The position numbers were made by a program, and so were the translations under genes. A DNA stretch of 40,517 bases from Clostridia bacterium (GTDB lineage Bacteria > Bacillota > Clostridia > Christensenellales > Aristaeellaceae), in NCBI GenBank assembly GCA_900759005.1, contig CAAEUQ010000146.1, forward strand, positions 1 to 40,517, given 5' to 3'. Below the pieces are notes generated by a model. The model was given only the letters and a program-made list of their open reading frames with translations. It did not search any database and was not told the DNA's origin. Of this stretch, positions 24,096 through 32,864 are shown in pieces (the stretch's first letter is position 1; every line of letters begins with the position of its first letter).

Positions 24096-25818
24096 ACGGC
24101 TGCGCCCGAATCGAATCGACGATTATTTTCGGGCGGAATGGCGCGTGCTGGCGGCGGTCGCAGTCTCGGGACTGATTTACAATCTGGGTTTGCTGGCGGG
24201 CCCGTGGTTCGAGGGCAAAATGGCGGGCTGCCTCGCGAATATTTTCGGCGGGAAAAGCGCTTATACGGATATGCTGATGCTGGTCGCCGCTTATGTGCTG
24301 ACGATTGCAATCGTGCAGGGCGCGCGATATATGAAACGCTTTTATGTTCGGAGATTTGCCAATAATGTCAATCGGCGAATGAAGCGCGTGGTGTATGGCA
24401 ATCTCGTTCGCAAAAGCCGCGTGGCGCTGGAATCCGAAGGTGCGGGCAGCATGCTGATGAAGGCGATTCAGGATGTGGACGACTGCGCCGAAGGAATGCG
24501 AAAATTCACAACGGAGGTCTTCGATACGGGCGTTGCGCTGCTCGCGTATGCGGGAATGCTGCTGAGCTACGACTGGCGGCTGGCGCTGATTTCGATGTTG
24601 TTCCCGCCGATTTCTTTTTTCCTGGCGGAAAAAATGAAACGCGTCGTTCAGAAAACGGGCGCGGCATACAAGGTAGAAGCCGGACGGCTGAGCGGCGCGA
24701 CGCTGGATCGTGTGGCGAATGCGATCACCTATCGTGTGTTCGGCTGCGAAAAGCAGCGGCAGGGCGCATATGAAAAGGAACTCGGCGATTATGAGCGCGC
24801 CGCGGTGAAGGCGAATATCTGGTCGTCGGCGCTGCCGCCGCTGTATCGCGTGATTTCCATGGCGGGCATTCTGCCGATCGTCTGGTTCGGCGCGCAGAAT
24901 ATCGCCGGAAAGGGCTGGACGGCGTGGGATCTCGCGGCGTTTACGACCTTCCTGTCCTGTTTTACGAAGCTGGCGACGAAATCATCCAGCGCGGCGAAGC
25001 TGTTCAATGCCGTACATAAGGCGCAGGTTTCATGGAAGCGCATTTGCCCGACGATGCAGCCCGTGGAAGCGCTGAGCGAGGTCTCACCGTTGAAGCCCGC
25101 GGTGCTCGAAGTGAGGAATGTGTCGTTTGCGTATCCGGACGGCGAGAAGATTCTTGAAGACGTGAATTTTACGGTGCAGCCCGGGCAGATCATCGGTGTG
25201 ACCGGCTCGGTCGCGTGCGGCAAATCCACGCTGGGCAAGCTGTTCTTGTGCGAATACCCTTATGAGGGCAGCATCCGCTTCGACGGAAAAGAAATTTCGC
25301 AGATGAACCGCGACGAGCGAACGGGCGCGTTCGGCTATCTCGGGCACGATCCGGAACTGTTTTCGGACAGCATTCAGGAGAACGTCCTGCTGGGCAGCGC
25401 GGATGACGCGGAGAAGTACCTGCGTGCGGTATGTCTCGATCGCGAGGTTGCCGCGATGGAGGATGGCATTCAGACGAAGGTCAGCAGCAGCGGTGTACGG
25501 CTTTCCGGCGGGCAGGCACAGCGGCTGGCGCTCGCGCGAACGCTGAAATTCAAAAGACCGGTTCTGATTCTCGACGATCCGTTTTCCGCGCTCGACAAGC
25601 CGACCGAAGCGCAAATCTTTGAAAACCTGCGCGCGATGACGAAGGACTGCGCAGTCATTCTGATTTCACATCGCCTGTACCTGTTTCCGCAAATGAGTCA
25701 GGTGCTCTGGATGGAAAACGGCAGAGTTCGGGCGGGCACGCACGCGGAGCTGATGCACTCGTGTCCGGAATATGCGCGGAGATTCCTGGAGCAGGAGGAA
25801 AAGAAGAATGAAAAATAG
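24085..25818 (+). CDS. ABC exporter half-transporter, degenerate-site subunit
   Basis: A 577-residue membrane-spanning plus ATPase subunit. A transmembrane domain of about six helices (20-320) precedes the nucleotide-binding domain: Walker A GSVACGKST (374-382), Q-loop position His (GYLGHD, 417-422), signature LSGGQ (473-477), Walker B LILDD (504-508) and H-loop His529. The catalytic Glu after Walker B is Asp508 and the Q-loop Gln is His. Its own Walker A/B site is therefore the degenerate one of a heterodimer, while its intact LSGGQ serves the partner. ATG 24085 overlaps marR by 11 bases; AGAGGG lies upstream. Confidence 0.9.
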   Translation: MRNERLRPNRIDDYFRAEWRVLAAVAVSGLIYNLGLLAGPWFEGKMAGCLANIFGGKSAYTDMLMLVAAYVLTIAIVQGARYMKRFYVRRFANNVNRRMKRVVYGNLVRKSRVALESEGAGSMLMKAIQDVDDCAEGMRKFTTEVFDTGVALLAYAGMLLSYDWRLALISMLFPPISFFLAEKMKRVVQKTGAAYKVEAGRLSGATLDRVANAITYRVFGCEKQRQGAYEKELGDYERAAVKANIWSSALPPLYRVISMAGILPIVWFGAQNIAGKGWTAWDLAAFTTFLSCFTKLATKSSSAAKLFNAVHKAQVSWKRICPTMQPVEALSEVSPLKPAVLEVRNVSFAYPDGEKILEDVNFTVQPGQIIGVTGSVACGKSTLGKLFLCEYPYEGSIRFDGKEISQMNRDERTGAFGYLGHDPELFSDSIQENVLLGSADDAEKYLRAVCLDREVAAMEDGIQTKVSSSGVRLSGGQAQRLALARTLKFKRPVLILDDPFSALDKPTEAQIFENLRAMTKDCAVILISHRLYLFPQMSQVLWMENGRVRAGTHAELMHSCPEYARRFLEQEEKKNEK

Positions 25819-27445
25819 CGTAAATGTGCGAAGAATCATCTTTGAAACCGCGAAGAAAAAGGCGGCGCTGTCGGTCGGCATCGTCTGCGCGGTCGGCGCG
25901 GCGATCGTCGCTTCGCTGTTTCCGCCGCTGATTCTGGGAAAAATCATCGATCGGTTGACGGCGGGCAAGGGGATATCGTTTGCAATGGCGCTTTCGTATT
26001 TCGCGCTGCTTACGCTGGCGAGCATTATGGAATCCGCACGCGAAAGTGGGCTGATTCTGTTCGGGCAGAAGATAACCCACGCGCTGCGCAGTGCGCTGAT
26101 GGGTAAGATGGTGCGCCTGAATGCCGATTGCCTGAACGCGCAGGAGCCGGGCAGCGTCGTTTCCAGATTCGTTGGCGATGTGGACACGGTCGAGCAGCTG
26201 TTTACGAACGGCATCGTCAGTATGTTCGCTGATGCGTGCAGGATTATCGGCATCGTCGCGGTGATCTGGTTTCGCAATCGCGGACTCGCGCTGCTGCTTG
26301 CGGCGCTGATTCCGTTTCTGTTTGCGTTTACGCGCCATGTTCAAAAGCGAATGCTCGCCGCGCAGATTGAAAACCGCCGCGCCGTGAGCCGCGCGTCTGG
26401 TAGTGTTCCGGAAACGCTTTCGAATATCCGAACGATTCACGCGCTGGGCAAGGAAACGCATATGGAGCAGAAATACGACGAATACATCGAGCAGGGCTAT
26501 CGCGCGACGGAGAAGACGAATTTTTACGACGCGATTTATTCGCCGGTGATTCTGATTGTGAATGCGGTCGTGGTCGCGGCGGTCATGCTGCTGAGCGCGT
26601 CCGGCGATGCACACGTGATTGAGCTGTTCGGAATGTCGGCGGGCACGGCGGTGGCGGTCATGAATTATATTGCGCAGATTTTTGCGCCGATCGAGAGCCT
26701 CGGCATGGAAATTCAGACCATTCAGTCCGCCGTCGCGGGCGTTCACAGAATCGATGAATTTCTTGCGCAAGCGGAAAAAAACGTTCGCACTGCAAACGAG
26801 AAGCCGAACGAGAACCGACCCTGCGTAGAGCTTCGGGACGTGACGTTCGGCTATGACGGGCATAATGTGCTCAATCACCTGAGCTTTCAGGTGCAGAACG
26901 GCGAACAGGCGACGCTTTCGGGGCGCACTGGCGCGGGCAAAAGTACGATATTCAAGCTCCTGATGGGACTTTACGAGCCGCAGCAGGGCGAGGTTTGCAT
27001 TGAGGGCGTTCCCGCTTCGGCGATTCCGGATGAAGCGCGCCGAGGGCTGTTCGGCTATGTGGAGCAGACGTTCCATCGCGTGCCCGGCACGGTGCGCGAC
27101 CAGATCACGCTGTTCGATGCGTCGATTGCGGACGACGCCGTTCAGAATGCGGCGAAGCTTGCCGGACTGGACGAAACGATTCGCGCATTGCCAAACGGCT
27201 ACGATACGCCGTGTACGCCTGAGCTGTTTTCGCAGGGACAATGGCAGTTGCTGTCCATCGCGCGCGCGGCGGTGGCGAATCCGAAGCTGCTTTTGCTGGA
27301 TGAAATTACTGCGAATCTCGATGTCGAAACGGAAAATCAGGTGCTCGAGGCGCTTAAATGCGTGTCCGTCGATCGCACGGTGCTTTCCATTTCGCACCGC
27401 ACGAATGCGCGCACGGGCAGGGTGATTCCGATCTCTGTACAGTAA
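25808..27445 (+). CDS. ABC exporter half-transporter, catalytic-site subunit
   Basis: A 545-residue partner of the preceding protein: about six transmembrane helices (18-300), Walker A GRTGAGKST (372-380), Q-loop Gln420, signature FSQGQ (474-478), Walker B LLLLDE (494-499) with the catalytic Glu499 and His530. Its signature motif departs from LSGGQ while its Walker B is canonical, the complement of the first subunit. This is the BmrCD/TM287-288 arrangement and implies a drug, lipid or peptide exporter. AGGAGG precedes ATG 25808, which overlaps the previous gene by 11 bases. The stop codon abuts the stop of the converging DUF1836 gene with no base between. Confidence 0.9.
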   Translation: MKNSVNVRRIIFETAKKKAALSVGIVCAVGAAIVASLFPPLILGKIIDRLTAGKGISFAMALSYFALLTLASIMESARESGLILFGQKITHALRSALMGKMVRLNADCLNAQEPGSVVSRFVGDVDTVEQLFTNGIVSMFADACRIIGIVAVIWFRNRGLALLLAALIPFLFAFTRHVQKRMLAAQIENRRAVSRASGSVPETLSNIRTIHALGKETHMEQKYDEYIEQGYRATEKTNFYDAIYSPVILIVNAVVVAAVMLLSASGDAHVIELFGMSAGTAVAVMNYIAQIFAPIESLGMEIQTIQSAVAGVHRIDEFLAQAEKNVRTANEKPNENRPCVELRDVTFGYDGHNVLNHLSFQVQNGEQATLSGRTGAGKSTIFKLLMGLYEPQQGEVCIEGVPASAIPDEARRGLFGYVEQTFHRVPGTVRDQITLFDASIADDAVQNAAKLAGLDETIRALPNGYDTPCTPELFSQGQWQLLSIARAAVANPKLLLLDEITANLDVETENQVLEALKCVSVDRTVLSISHRTNARTGRVIPISVQ

Positions 27446-28048
27446 TCAGACGATTTCAATGTTATCGCAGTCCTCGAGGGTTCTTCCCTCGAGCAGCAAC
27501 AGCTTCTGCGCGAGCAGACCGGAAAAACCGCTCCCGATTGCAGACATCATGATCAGTTCGCTCGTCTCTTCCGCAGCGCACTCGACATTGTCTTCGTGAT
27601 CGAGAATCGGTCCGGCGATAATGCGCACCTGCTCGGCAAAGTATTCCGTCGTGATCCGATGGCGGGAAGCGTAGGTTTCATACATCGCGCGCACTTCGTC
27701 TTCGCTGAGTCCCGCCGGCACCGCCTTCTGAACCATCGAAATGCTCAGACTCTGCTTCAGCGTGCAGATCATGATCAGATACGCAATGTGAATGCGGTAA
27801 TAGCGCTTTTTCTGCGGCTCCGGCATGACCTTCGTGCGCACGTAATTGTTGATCGCCGCTGCGGTAATCGGCTGCTCATCCTTTAACTCCGGCGGAAGAT
27901 AATCCAGATACTGCTTCAAAAGCGACATGACCTGCTCCATATACAGCCCGATATCTGGAATCTCTTCCCACGCCGGCAGGCGAAAGCACTTCAGATATTT
28001 TTCCCAGCGCCGGAGCTTGGCGGCGACCAATCGCTTATCGTAACCCAT
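27446..28048 (-). CDS. DUF1836 family protein
   Basis: A 200-residue cytosolic protein matching DUF1836, common in Clostridia and Bacilli: FRLPAWEEIPDIGLYMEQV, then ITAAAINNYVRTKV, MPEPQKKRYYRIHIAYL and LKQSLSISMVQKAV. The family resembles a MerR-like DNA-binding helix-turn-helix, so a regulatory role is suspected but not established. AAGGGAGGG lies just before ATG 28048; in-frame codons upstream overlap the promoter. It is divergent from degV. Confidence 0.85.
   Translation of the reverse strand: MGYDKRLVAAKLRRWEKYLKCFRLPAWEEIPDIGLYMEQVMSLLKQYLDYLPPELKDEQPITAAAINNYVRTKVMPEPQKKRYYRIHIAYLIMICTLKQSLSISMVQKAVPAGLSEDEVRAMYETYASRHRITTEYFAEQVRIIAGPILDHEDNVECAAEETSELIMMSAIGSGFSGLLAQKLLLLEGRTLEDCDNIEIV
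27473..27493. repeat. Perfect hairpin inside the DUF1836 coding end
   Basis: CTCGAGGG (27473-27480), loop TTCTT, CCCTCGAG (27486-27493). It lies 27 bases beyond the ABC operon stop codon and may serve as its terminator, though no T-tract follows on either strand. Confidence 0.4.
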
Positions 28049-28074
28049 GTGTGACCCTCCCTTATAACGGTAGA

Positions 28075-28103
28075 AGTATATCACATTTTCATCTGAAAAT
28101 CAA
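28075..28103 (-). promoter_or_regulatory. Promoter of the DUF1836 gene
   Basis: On the minus strand TTGATT (28103-28098), 17 bases ending in TGTGA, TATACT (28080-28075). Confidence 0.65.
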
Positions 28104-28114
28104 GCAAGTTGTTT

Positions 28115-28158
28115 ACCTAAAATAGGTTGACATCGTACTTGGTATGTGATAATATAAT
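28115..28158 (+). promoter_or_regulatory. degV promoter with adjoining inverted repeat
   Basis: TTGACA (28127-28132) is followed by an AT-rich -10 zone; TAATAT at 28150-28155 gives a 17-base spacer, and TATAAT at 28153-28158 gives 20. The inverted repeat ACCTA-AAA-TAGGT (28115-28127) touches the -35 box and may be an operator. Confidence 0.5.
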
Positions 28159-28190
28159 ATCGATTATTAGATCAAACGGTGGTGATTATC

Positions 28191-29078
28191 GTGTTTAATA
28201 TCGTAACGGACACGGCTTCAAATCTTACGGGTGAAATGCTGAAGGAGAAAAATATCTCCGTGCTGCCGCTTTCATTCGATATTGAAGGGCATTCCAATAT
28301 CTGTATGGACGTAACGGGCTTCGACGGTCATGCGTATTACGACGCGATTCGCGCCGGCGCGAAGGTCACGACCTCGCAGGTAACACCGCAAAACTATATC
28401 GATGAATTCAAACCCATGCTGGAAGCGGGAAACGACGTGCTGTTTGTCGGCATTTCGTCCGGCGTCAGCGGTTCGAACGCATCGGCGGAAATTGCGGCGC
28501 GCGAGCTGCGGGAGGAATATCCGGAGCGGCGGATCCGCGTGGTGGATACGCGCGGTGCGTCGTTCGGCGAAGGGCTTTTCGCGCTGCTTGCGGCAGATTA
28601 CCGCGATCAGGGCATGGAGATCGACGAGGTTGCCGAGACGCTGATTGCGCAGCGCGCGTCGATGTGCCAGGTGTTTACGGTTGAGGATCTCAAATATCTC
28701 CGCGCGACGGGGCGTTTGTCCGGCATTCGCGCGCTGGTCGGCACGCTTTTGCAGATCAAGCCGCTTCTCATTGGCGATCCGGCGGGCAAGATCGTCTGCT
28801 TTGCCCGCACGAGGGGCAGAAAGGCGTCCATCGCGAAAATCGCGGAGATTTACGATTCCGAGGTCGTAAATCCTGAATCCCAGACCGTTGCCATCGCGCA
28901 CGCGGATTGTGCCGAGGACGCGCAGGCACTGATCAATCTCCTGAATAAAAACAACCCGCCGAAAAAAATCCTGAACGTCATGTATGAGCCTGTTACCGGT
29001 TCGCACGTCGGTCCTGGTGCGCTCGCGCTGTTCTTTATGAGTACGAACGACGTTCGTACCCGTTTGGCGGAAGGCTGA
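28191..29078 (+). CDS. DegV family fatty-acid-binding protein
   Basis: A 295-residue cytosolic protein of the DegV (FakB-like) family, which binds a fatty acid and presents it for phosphorylation by the FakA kinase. It has the opening IVTDTASNLT, TTSQVTP (ligand Ser/Thr loop), SSGVSGSNASAE (where relatives have SSGLSGTYQSA), DLKYLRATGRLSG and the C-terminal TGSHVGPGALALFF. Start GTG 28191 is preceded by GGTGGTGA; a GTG at 28179 lies within that site. No fakA-like kinase gene is in the window. A terminator follows. Confidence 0.88.
   Translation: MFNIVTDTASNLTGEMLKEKNISVLPLSFDIEGHSNICMDVTGFDGHAYYDAIRAGAKVTTSQVTPQNYIDEFKPMLEAGNDVLFVGISSGVSGSNASAEIAARELREEYPERRIRVVDTRGASFGEGLFALLAADYRDQGMEIDEVAETLIAQRASMCQVFTVEDLKYLRATGRLSGIRALVGTLLQIKPLLIGDPAGKIVCFARTRGRKASIAKIAEIYDSEVVNPESQTVAIAHADCAEDAQALINLLNKNNPPKKILNVMYEPVTGSHVGPGALALFFMSTNDVRTRLAEG
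29041..29059. repeat. Perfect 19-base palindrome within the degV coding end
   Basis: GTACGAACG, a central A, CGTTCGTAC. The two 9-base arms are exact complements. It encodes part of STNDVRT, so codon choice alone need not produce it. Confidence 0.7.
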
Positions 29079-29091
29079 GTTATCCTCTCCG

Positions 29092-29132
29092 GCAGTCGAT
29101 GCAATCTCCACCTGCGTCGGCTGCTGTTTTTT
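29092..29132 (+). terminator. Rho-independent terminator after degV
   Basis: A 12-bp stem with two G-U pairs, GCAGTCGATGCA (29092-29103) and TGCGTCGGCTGC (29113-29124), a 9-base loop, then TGTTTTTT. Confidence 0.85.
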
Positions 29133-29192
29133 GCGTTTGAATAGTTTTTTCGGTTCGCAGCATCCTTCTTAGAAAAGGAAGTGGCGAACAAA

Positions 29193-30143
29193 ATGCAGGT
29201 ATTTTTGGAGCTTCTGGGCGGACTTGCGCTGTTTTTATATGGAATGGAGCTGCTTGGCGACGCGTTGAAACGGCTTGCCGGCGGCAAAACGCAGCGCATT
29301 CTCGCAAAACTTACCACAAATCGTGCGCGCGGATTTCTCGTAGGCGCGCTGGCGACGGCGGCAATTCAGTCCTCGTCGGCGACGGTCGTGATGCTGCTGG
29401 GATTTATCCAATCCGGCATGATGAGCCTTTCGCAGGCGTCGGGCGTGATATTCGGCGCGAATGTCGGAACGACGATCACGGCATGGATGCTGAGCGGCAC
29501 AGGTGCGGCGAATTCGCTGAATCCGAGCGCCTATGTTCCGCTGATCGCGGCGATTGGAATCGGCATTCACCTTTTTTCGCGCCGCGAACGCGCGCGGAAT
29601 ATCGGCTCGATTCTGCTGAGTTTTTCGGTATTGATGTTTGGAATGCAGGCGATGTCCGGCACGGCGAAGCCGCTTGCGGGCGACGAGCGTTTTCTCGGAT
29701 TGTTTCAGGCAATTTCCAATCCGGCGATCGGATTTCTGGTCGGCGTCGTTTCGGCGGCGGCGCTGCAATCGTCGTCCGCAGCGGTGGGCATATTACAGGC
29801 GATTTCAACGTCCGGCGCGCTTACAGTGCGTGGAGCGATTCCGATTCTAATGGGACAGTGCGTCGGCGCTTCCGCGCCGGTCATGATTTCGGCGATCGGC
29901 GCAGAGCGGGAGGGAAAGCGAACAGCATTGTTTTACCTTACAATCAATCTGCTCGGCGCGGCGATTGGATTGGCGGCGAGCGGACTGCTGCGGGACGGGC
30001 GCGCAAATCCGCTGAAAATCGCCGAGCTGCATACCGGAAGCAGAATCCTGATGGCTGCGATTCTCCTGCCGCTGAGCGATCGGATTGAAGCGCTGGTTGA
30101 TCGCTTGCCATTCCGCGAACGTTCAGGTGCGACGGAAAGATGA
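29193..30143 (+). CDS. Na+/phosphate cotransporter (NptA/PNaS family), no PhoU domain
   Basis: A 316-residue membrane protein of the Na/Pi-cotransporter family. The two inverted QSSS repeats are present: QSSSATVV (59-66) with GANVGTT (88-94), and LQSSSAAVG (about 190) with GQCVGASAP (about 222). About eight hydrophobic segments can be seen. Many relatives continue into a PhoU-like tail; this one stops at about 316 and lacks it. The start is uncertain: ATG 29193 gives the typical MQVFLELLGGLALFLYGM opening, with AAGGAA 12 bases upstream, while GTG 29181 almost touches that site. It imports phosphate, or lets it flow, with sodium. Confidence 0.87.
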   Translation: MQVFLELLGGLALFLYGMELLGDALKRLAGGKTQRILAKLTTNRARGFLVGALATAAIQSSSATVVMLLGFIQSGMMSLSQASGVIFGANVGTTITAWMLSGTGAANSLNPSAYVPLIAAIGIGIHLFSRRERARNIGSILLSFSVLMFGMQAMSGTAKPLAGDERFLGLFQAISNPAIGFLVGVVSAAALQSSSAAVGILQAISTSGALTVRGAIPILMGQCVGASAPVMISAIGAEREGKRTALFYLTINLLGAAIGLAASGLLRDGRANPLKIAELHTGSRILMAAILLPLSDRIEALVDRLPFRERSGATER

Positions 30144-30172
30144 AAATTCACGAAAAACTCATCGGGAAATAC

Positions 30173-30201
30173 TTGAAAAAGCCGAACAATGGGATTATCC
30201 T
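30173..30201 (+). promoter_or_regulatory. Promoter of the ParB/BMP-phosphoesterase operon
   Basis: TTGAAA (30173-30178), 17 bases, TATCCT (30196-30201), about 57 bases before the start codon. Confidence 0.55.
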
Positions 30202-30257
30202 GTAAGTGTGAGAAAAGGAATAGAGAAGAAAGATTTACACCTCGGAGGTGAATGAGA

Positions 30258-32225
30258 ATGTTTGAAAGCGACGATTTTGCGTATGCAAAGGCAAAAAAGC
30301 TGGGAATTAAGGCGTATCATGCGGCGCTGCAGCGCGGAGAGAACCCGTACCTGGCGGTGCTGGACGAGATCGTGCCCGATCAGCTATCCCTTCCGCACGT
30401 AAATTTAAGACTCCTGACCATTCCGATGGAGCGCATCGTCGGCACCGGCACGCGCGGGCGCACAAGCGCGTTTGCGTGCAATTTCATGCCGCTGCTGGAG
30501 GCAAACAGCGAATTCGGTGTCAAATGGATGACGCTGTATCACAGCGTGACAGAGAGCGGCGTGCGTTCGCCGATCAAGGTATTGGAATACCTGAATAAGT
30601 ATTATGTTCTCGAGGGCAACAAGCGCGTAAGCGTCGCGAAGTTCCTGGGCTCGCCGCTAATCGAGGCGGAGGTGACGCGCATCGTTCCGAAGCGCACGGA
30701 CGAGCTCGAAAACCGCATTTATTTTGAATACCTCGATTTTTACCGCGATACGAAGATCAACTATCTCTGGTTTTCGGATGTGGGCGGCTTTGCGCAAATC
30801 TATGAGCACGTCGGAAAAAAGCCGGGCGAAGCGTGGACGGCGGAAGAGGTCGCCGATTTCCGCGCAGTGTATTTGCAGTTTACGGAAGCGTTCAATCTGG
30901 TTGGCGCGGATCTGCTGAACATCACGCCGGGCGACGCGTTCGTGATTTACTTAAAGATCTACGGTTACGAGCCGGGCGTGTACGTTCCGATGAACGAAAT
31001 GCGCGAGCGGCTGAACCGTTTGCGCGGCGAGCTGAAGGCGCGCGCGCAGGACGAATCGATTTCGCTGCTCCTGAATACGGACGGGCAGAAGCCCGGCTTC
31101 ATTCGCCAGATCATCTCGCCTCAGCCGCAGCAGCTGCACGCGGCGTTCGTGCATCAGAAGTCGCCGGAAACCTCCGGCTGGACGTACTGGCATGAGCTTG
31201 GCAAAAACCGCGTTGAAAGTGTGTTCGGCGGAACCGTTCAGACGACGTCGGTTTACGATGTTGAGCCTGAAAACTGCGAGGAAGCAATCAGCAATCAGAT
31301 TGAAAAAGGCGCGAATATTGTGTTCACGACCTCTCCGGTATTGCTCGACGGCGCGATCAAGGCGGCGATCAAGCATCCGGAGGCGAAGGTGCTGAATTGC
31401 TCGCTGCTGCCGGAATACAGAACCGTGCGGTCGTATTATCTGCGGCTTTATGAGGCGAAATTCATCATCGGCGCGATTGCCGGCGCGGTCAGCGATAACG
31501 ATCGCATCGGTTATATTGCCGATTACCCTGTTTACGGAACGCCGGCGAGCATCAACGCGTTCGCGCTCGGCGCGCGGCTGACGAATCCGCGGGCGAAGGT
31601 GTTCCTCGAATGGTCGACGGTGAAGGATTCGGATCCGCTGGCGGCGCTCGCGAAAAAAGGCGTGCGCGTGATTTCCAACCGCGATATCAGCGCGCCGTCG
31701 CATCAGTCGATGGAATTTGGACTCTATCTTCAGGATGGTGACGCGCCGCGAAACCTCGCGATGCCTGTATGGAACTGGGGACGCCTTTACGAAGACCTGC
31801 TGCGCCGCGTGCAGTCCGGCGTATGGCGCACGGATGGCATTCAGAACGATTCGCAGGCGCTGAATTACTGGTGGGGCATGGACGTCGGCGCAATCGATGT
31901 ATTTTATTCGCATAAGCTCGACGCGGGCACGCGGCGGCTGACCGATCTGCTGCGCCATCAGGTGCGCGACGGTATGCTGAAGCCGTTTTCCGAAACGATT
32001 CTGTCGCAGGATGGAACGATGCGCTGCACGTCCGGAAAGTCGCTTACACCGGCGGAAATTATCGCAATGGATTACCTTGCCGACAACGTTATCGGCGAGA
32101 TTCCGTCTATTGAGGAGATGAAGCCCGAGACACTGCCGTTTGTGCAGCTTCAGGGTTTGAAGTGCATCAAGGCGCCCGACGCGTCCGAAATCTGCTGGAC
32201 GGATCCCTCCAACGAAGGAGAATAA
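30258..32225 (+). CDS. Cytosolic fusion of ParB-like domain and BMP/PnrA-like nucleoside-binding domain
   Basis: A 655-residue protein without signal peptide or membrane segment. After a helical start, residues about 50-135 look ParB-like: IPMERIVGT, then YYVLEGNKRVSVAKFLG (115-131), the position of the ParB/sulfiredoxin GxxRxxA-type motif. A helical linker (about 150-260) leads to a BMP-family periplasmic-binding-like fold (about 270-560): LHAAFVHQK, GANIVFTTSPVLLDGAI, IGAIAGAVSDNDRIGYIADYP, then INAFALGARLTNP. BMP (Med/PnrA) proteins are normally lipoproteins binding nucleosides for an ABC importer; no importer is here. A nucleoside-sensing regulatory or enzymatic role is inference. GGAGG is 9 bases before ATG 30258; ATG 30252 is too close. 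The next gene begins 3 bases after the stop. Confidence 0.75.
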   Translation: MFESDDFAYAKAKKLGIKAYHAALQRGENPYLAVLDEIVPDQLSLPHVNLRLLTIPMERIVGTGTRGRTSAFACNFMPLLEANSEFGVKWMTLYHSVTESGVRSPIKVLEYLNKYYVLEGNKRVSVAKFLGSPLIEAEVTRIVPKRTDELENRIYFEYLDFYRDTKINYLWFSDVGGFAQIYEHVGKKPGEAWTAEEVADFRAVYLQFTEAFNLVGADLLNITPGDAFVIYLKIYGYEPGVYVPMNEMRERLNRLRGELKARAQDESISLLLNTDGQKPGFIRQIISPQPQQLHAAFVHQKSPETSGWTYWHELGKNRVESVFGGTVQTTSVYDVEPENCEEAISNQIEKGANIVFTTSPVLLDGAIKAAIKHPEAKVLNCSLLPEYRTVRSYYLRLYEAKFIIGAIAGAVSDNDRIGYIADYPVYGTPASINAFALGARLTNPRAKVFLEWSTVKDSDPLAALAKKGVRVISNRDISAPSHQSMEFGLYLQDGDAPRNLAMPVWNWGRLYEDLLRRVQSGVWRTDGIQNDSQALNYWWGMDVGAIDVFYSHKLDAGTRRLTDLLRHQVRDGMLKPFSETILSQDGTMRCTSGKSLTPAEIIAMDYLADNVIGEIPSIEEMKPETLPFVQLQGLKCIKAPDASEICWTDPSNEGE

Positions 32226-32228
32226 CGA

Positions 32229-32864
32229 ATGAAACTGCTGCTGCTCGCCGATGAACCGAATCCGCGCCTGTGGGACCATCTGGACCGCCGTCTGCTTGAG
32301 GGGGTGGAGCTTGTGCTGTCCTGCGGTGATTTGCCCGCAAGCTATCTGTCGTTTTTGACCTGCTTTACGAATGCGCCGATTCTCTATGTCCACGGCAATC
32401 ACGATACGCGGTACGATCTGTATCCGCCGGAGGGCTGTATTTGTATTGAGGATCAGGTTTACGTTCATAACGGTCTGCGCATCCTCGGCATGGGCGGCAG
32501 TATGCGCTATAAGCCCGGCACATATCAGTATACCGAGCGCGAAATGGCGCGCAGGATGAATCGAATGACGCTTCGGCTGTGTCGTACGCGCGGGTTTGAC
32601 ATTCTGCTGACCCATGCGCCGATGGCGGGTGTGGGCGACGGAACGGATTTGCCGCATCGCGGATTCGAGACGTTCAAGCGCGCGGTGGATAAATATCATC
32701 CGGCGTATCACATTCATGGTCACGTTCATAAGGAATACGATTTCCGGTTTCGCCGCGAGCGGCAGTATGGCGAAACCACAGTGATCAACGCATGGATGAG
32801 CCACATTCTGGAAATCGACATGAATGGAATTCATAAAAACAGCCCGCCTTCCCGTAGAAAATGA
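32229..32864 (+). CDS. Calcineurin-like metallophosphoesterase
   Basis: A 211-residue two-metal phosphoesterase. LLLADEPN (Asp8) stands where most have Asp-x-His, then SCGDLPASYL (31-40), YVHGNHD (53-59), LLTHAP (126-131) and HIHGHVH (161-167). The first metal motif lacks the His, as I recall for a subset of Bacillota relatives with SDEE or SDEP here. It may hydrolyse nucleotides, cyclic nucleotides or other phosphodiesters in the cytosol. GAAGGAG precedes the start, 3 bases after the ParB/BMP gene, so the two are translated from one mRNA and probably function together. Confidence 0.85.
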   Translation: MKLLLLADEPNPRLWDHLDRRLLEGVELVLSCGDLPASYLSFLTCFTNAPILYVHGNHDTRYDLYPPEGCICIEDQVYVHNGLRILGMGGSMRYKPGTYQYTEREMARRMNRMTLRLCRTRGFDILLTHAPMAGVGDGTDLPHRGFETFKRAVDKYHPAYHIHGHVHKEYDFRFRRERQYGETTVINAWMSHILEIDMNGIHKNSPPSRRK

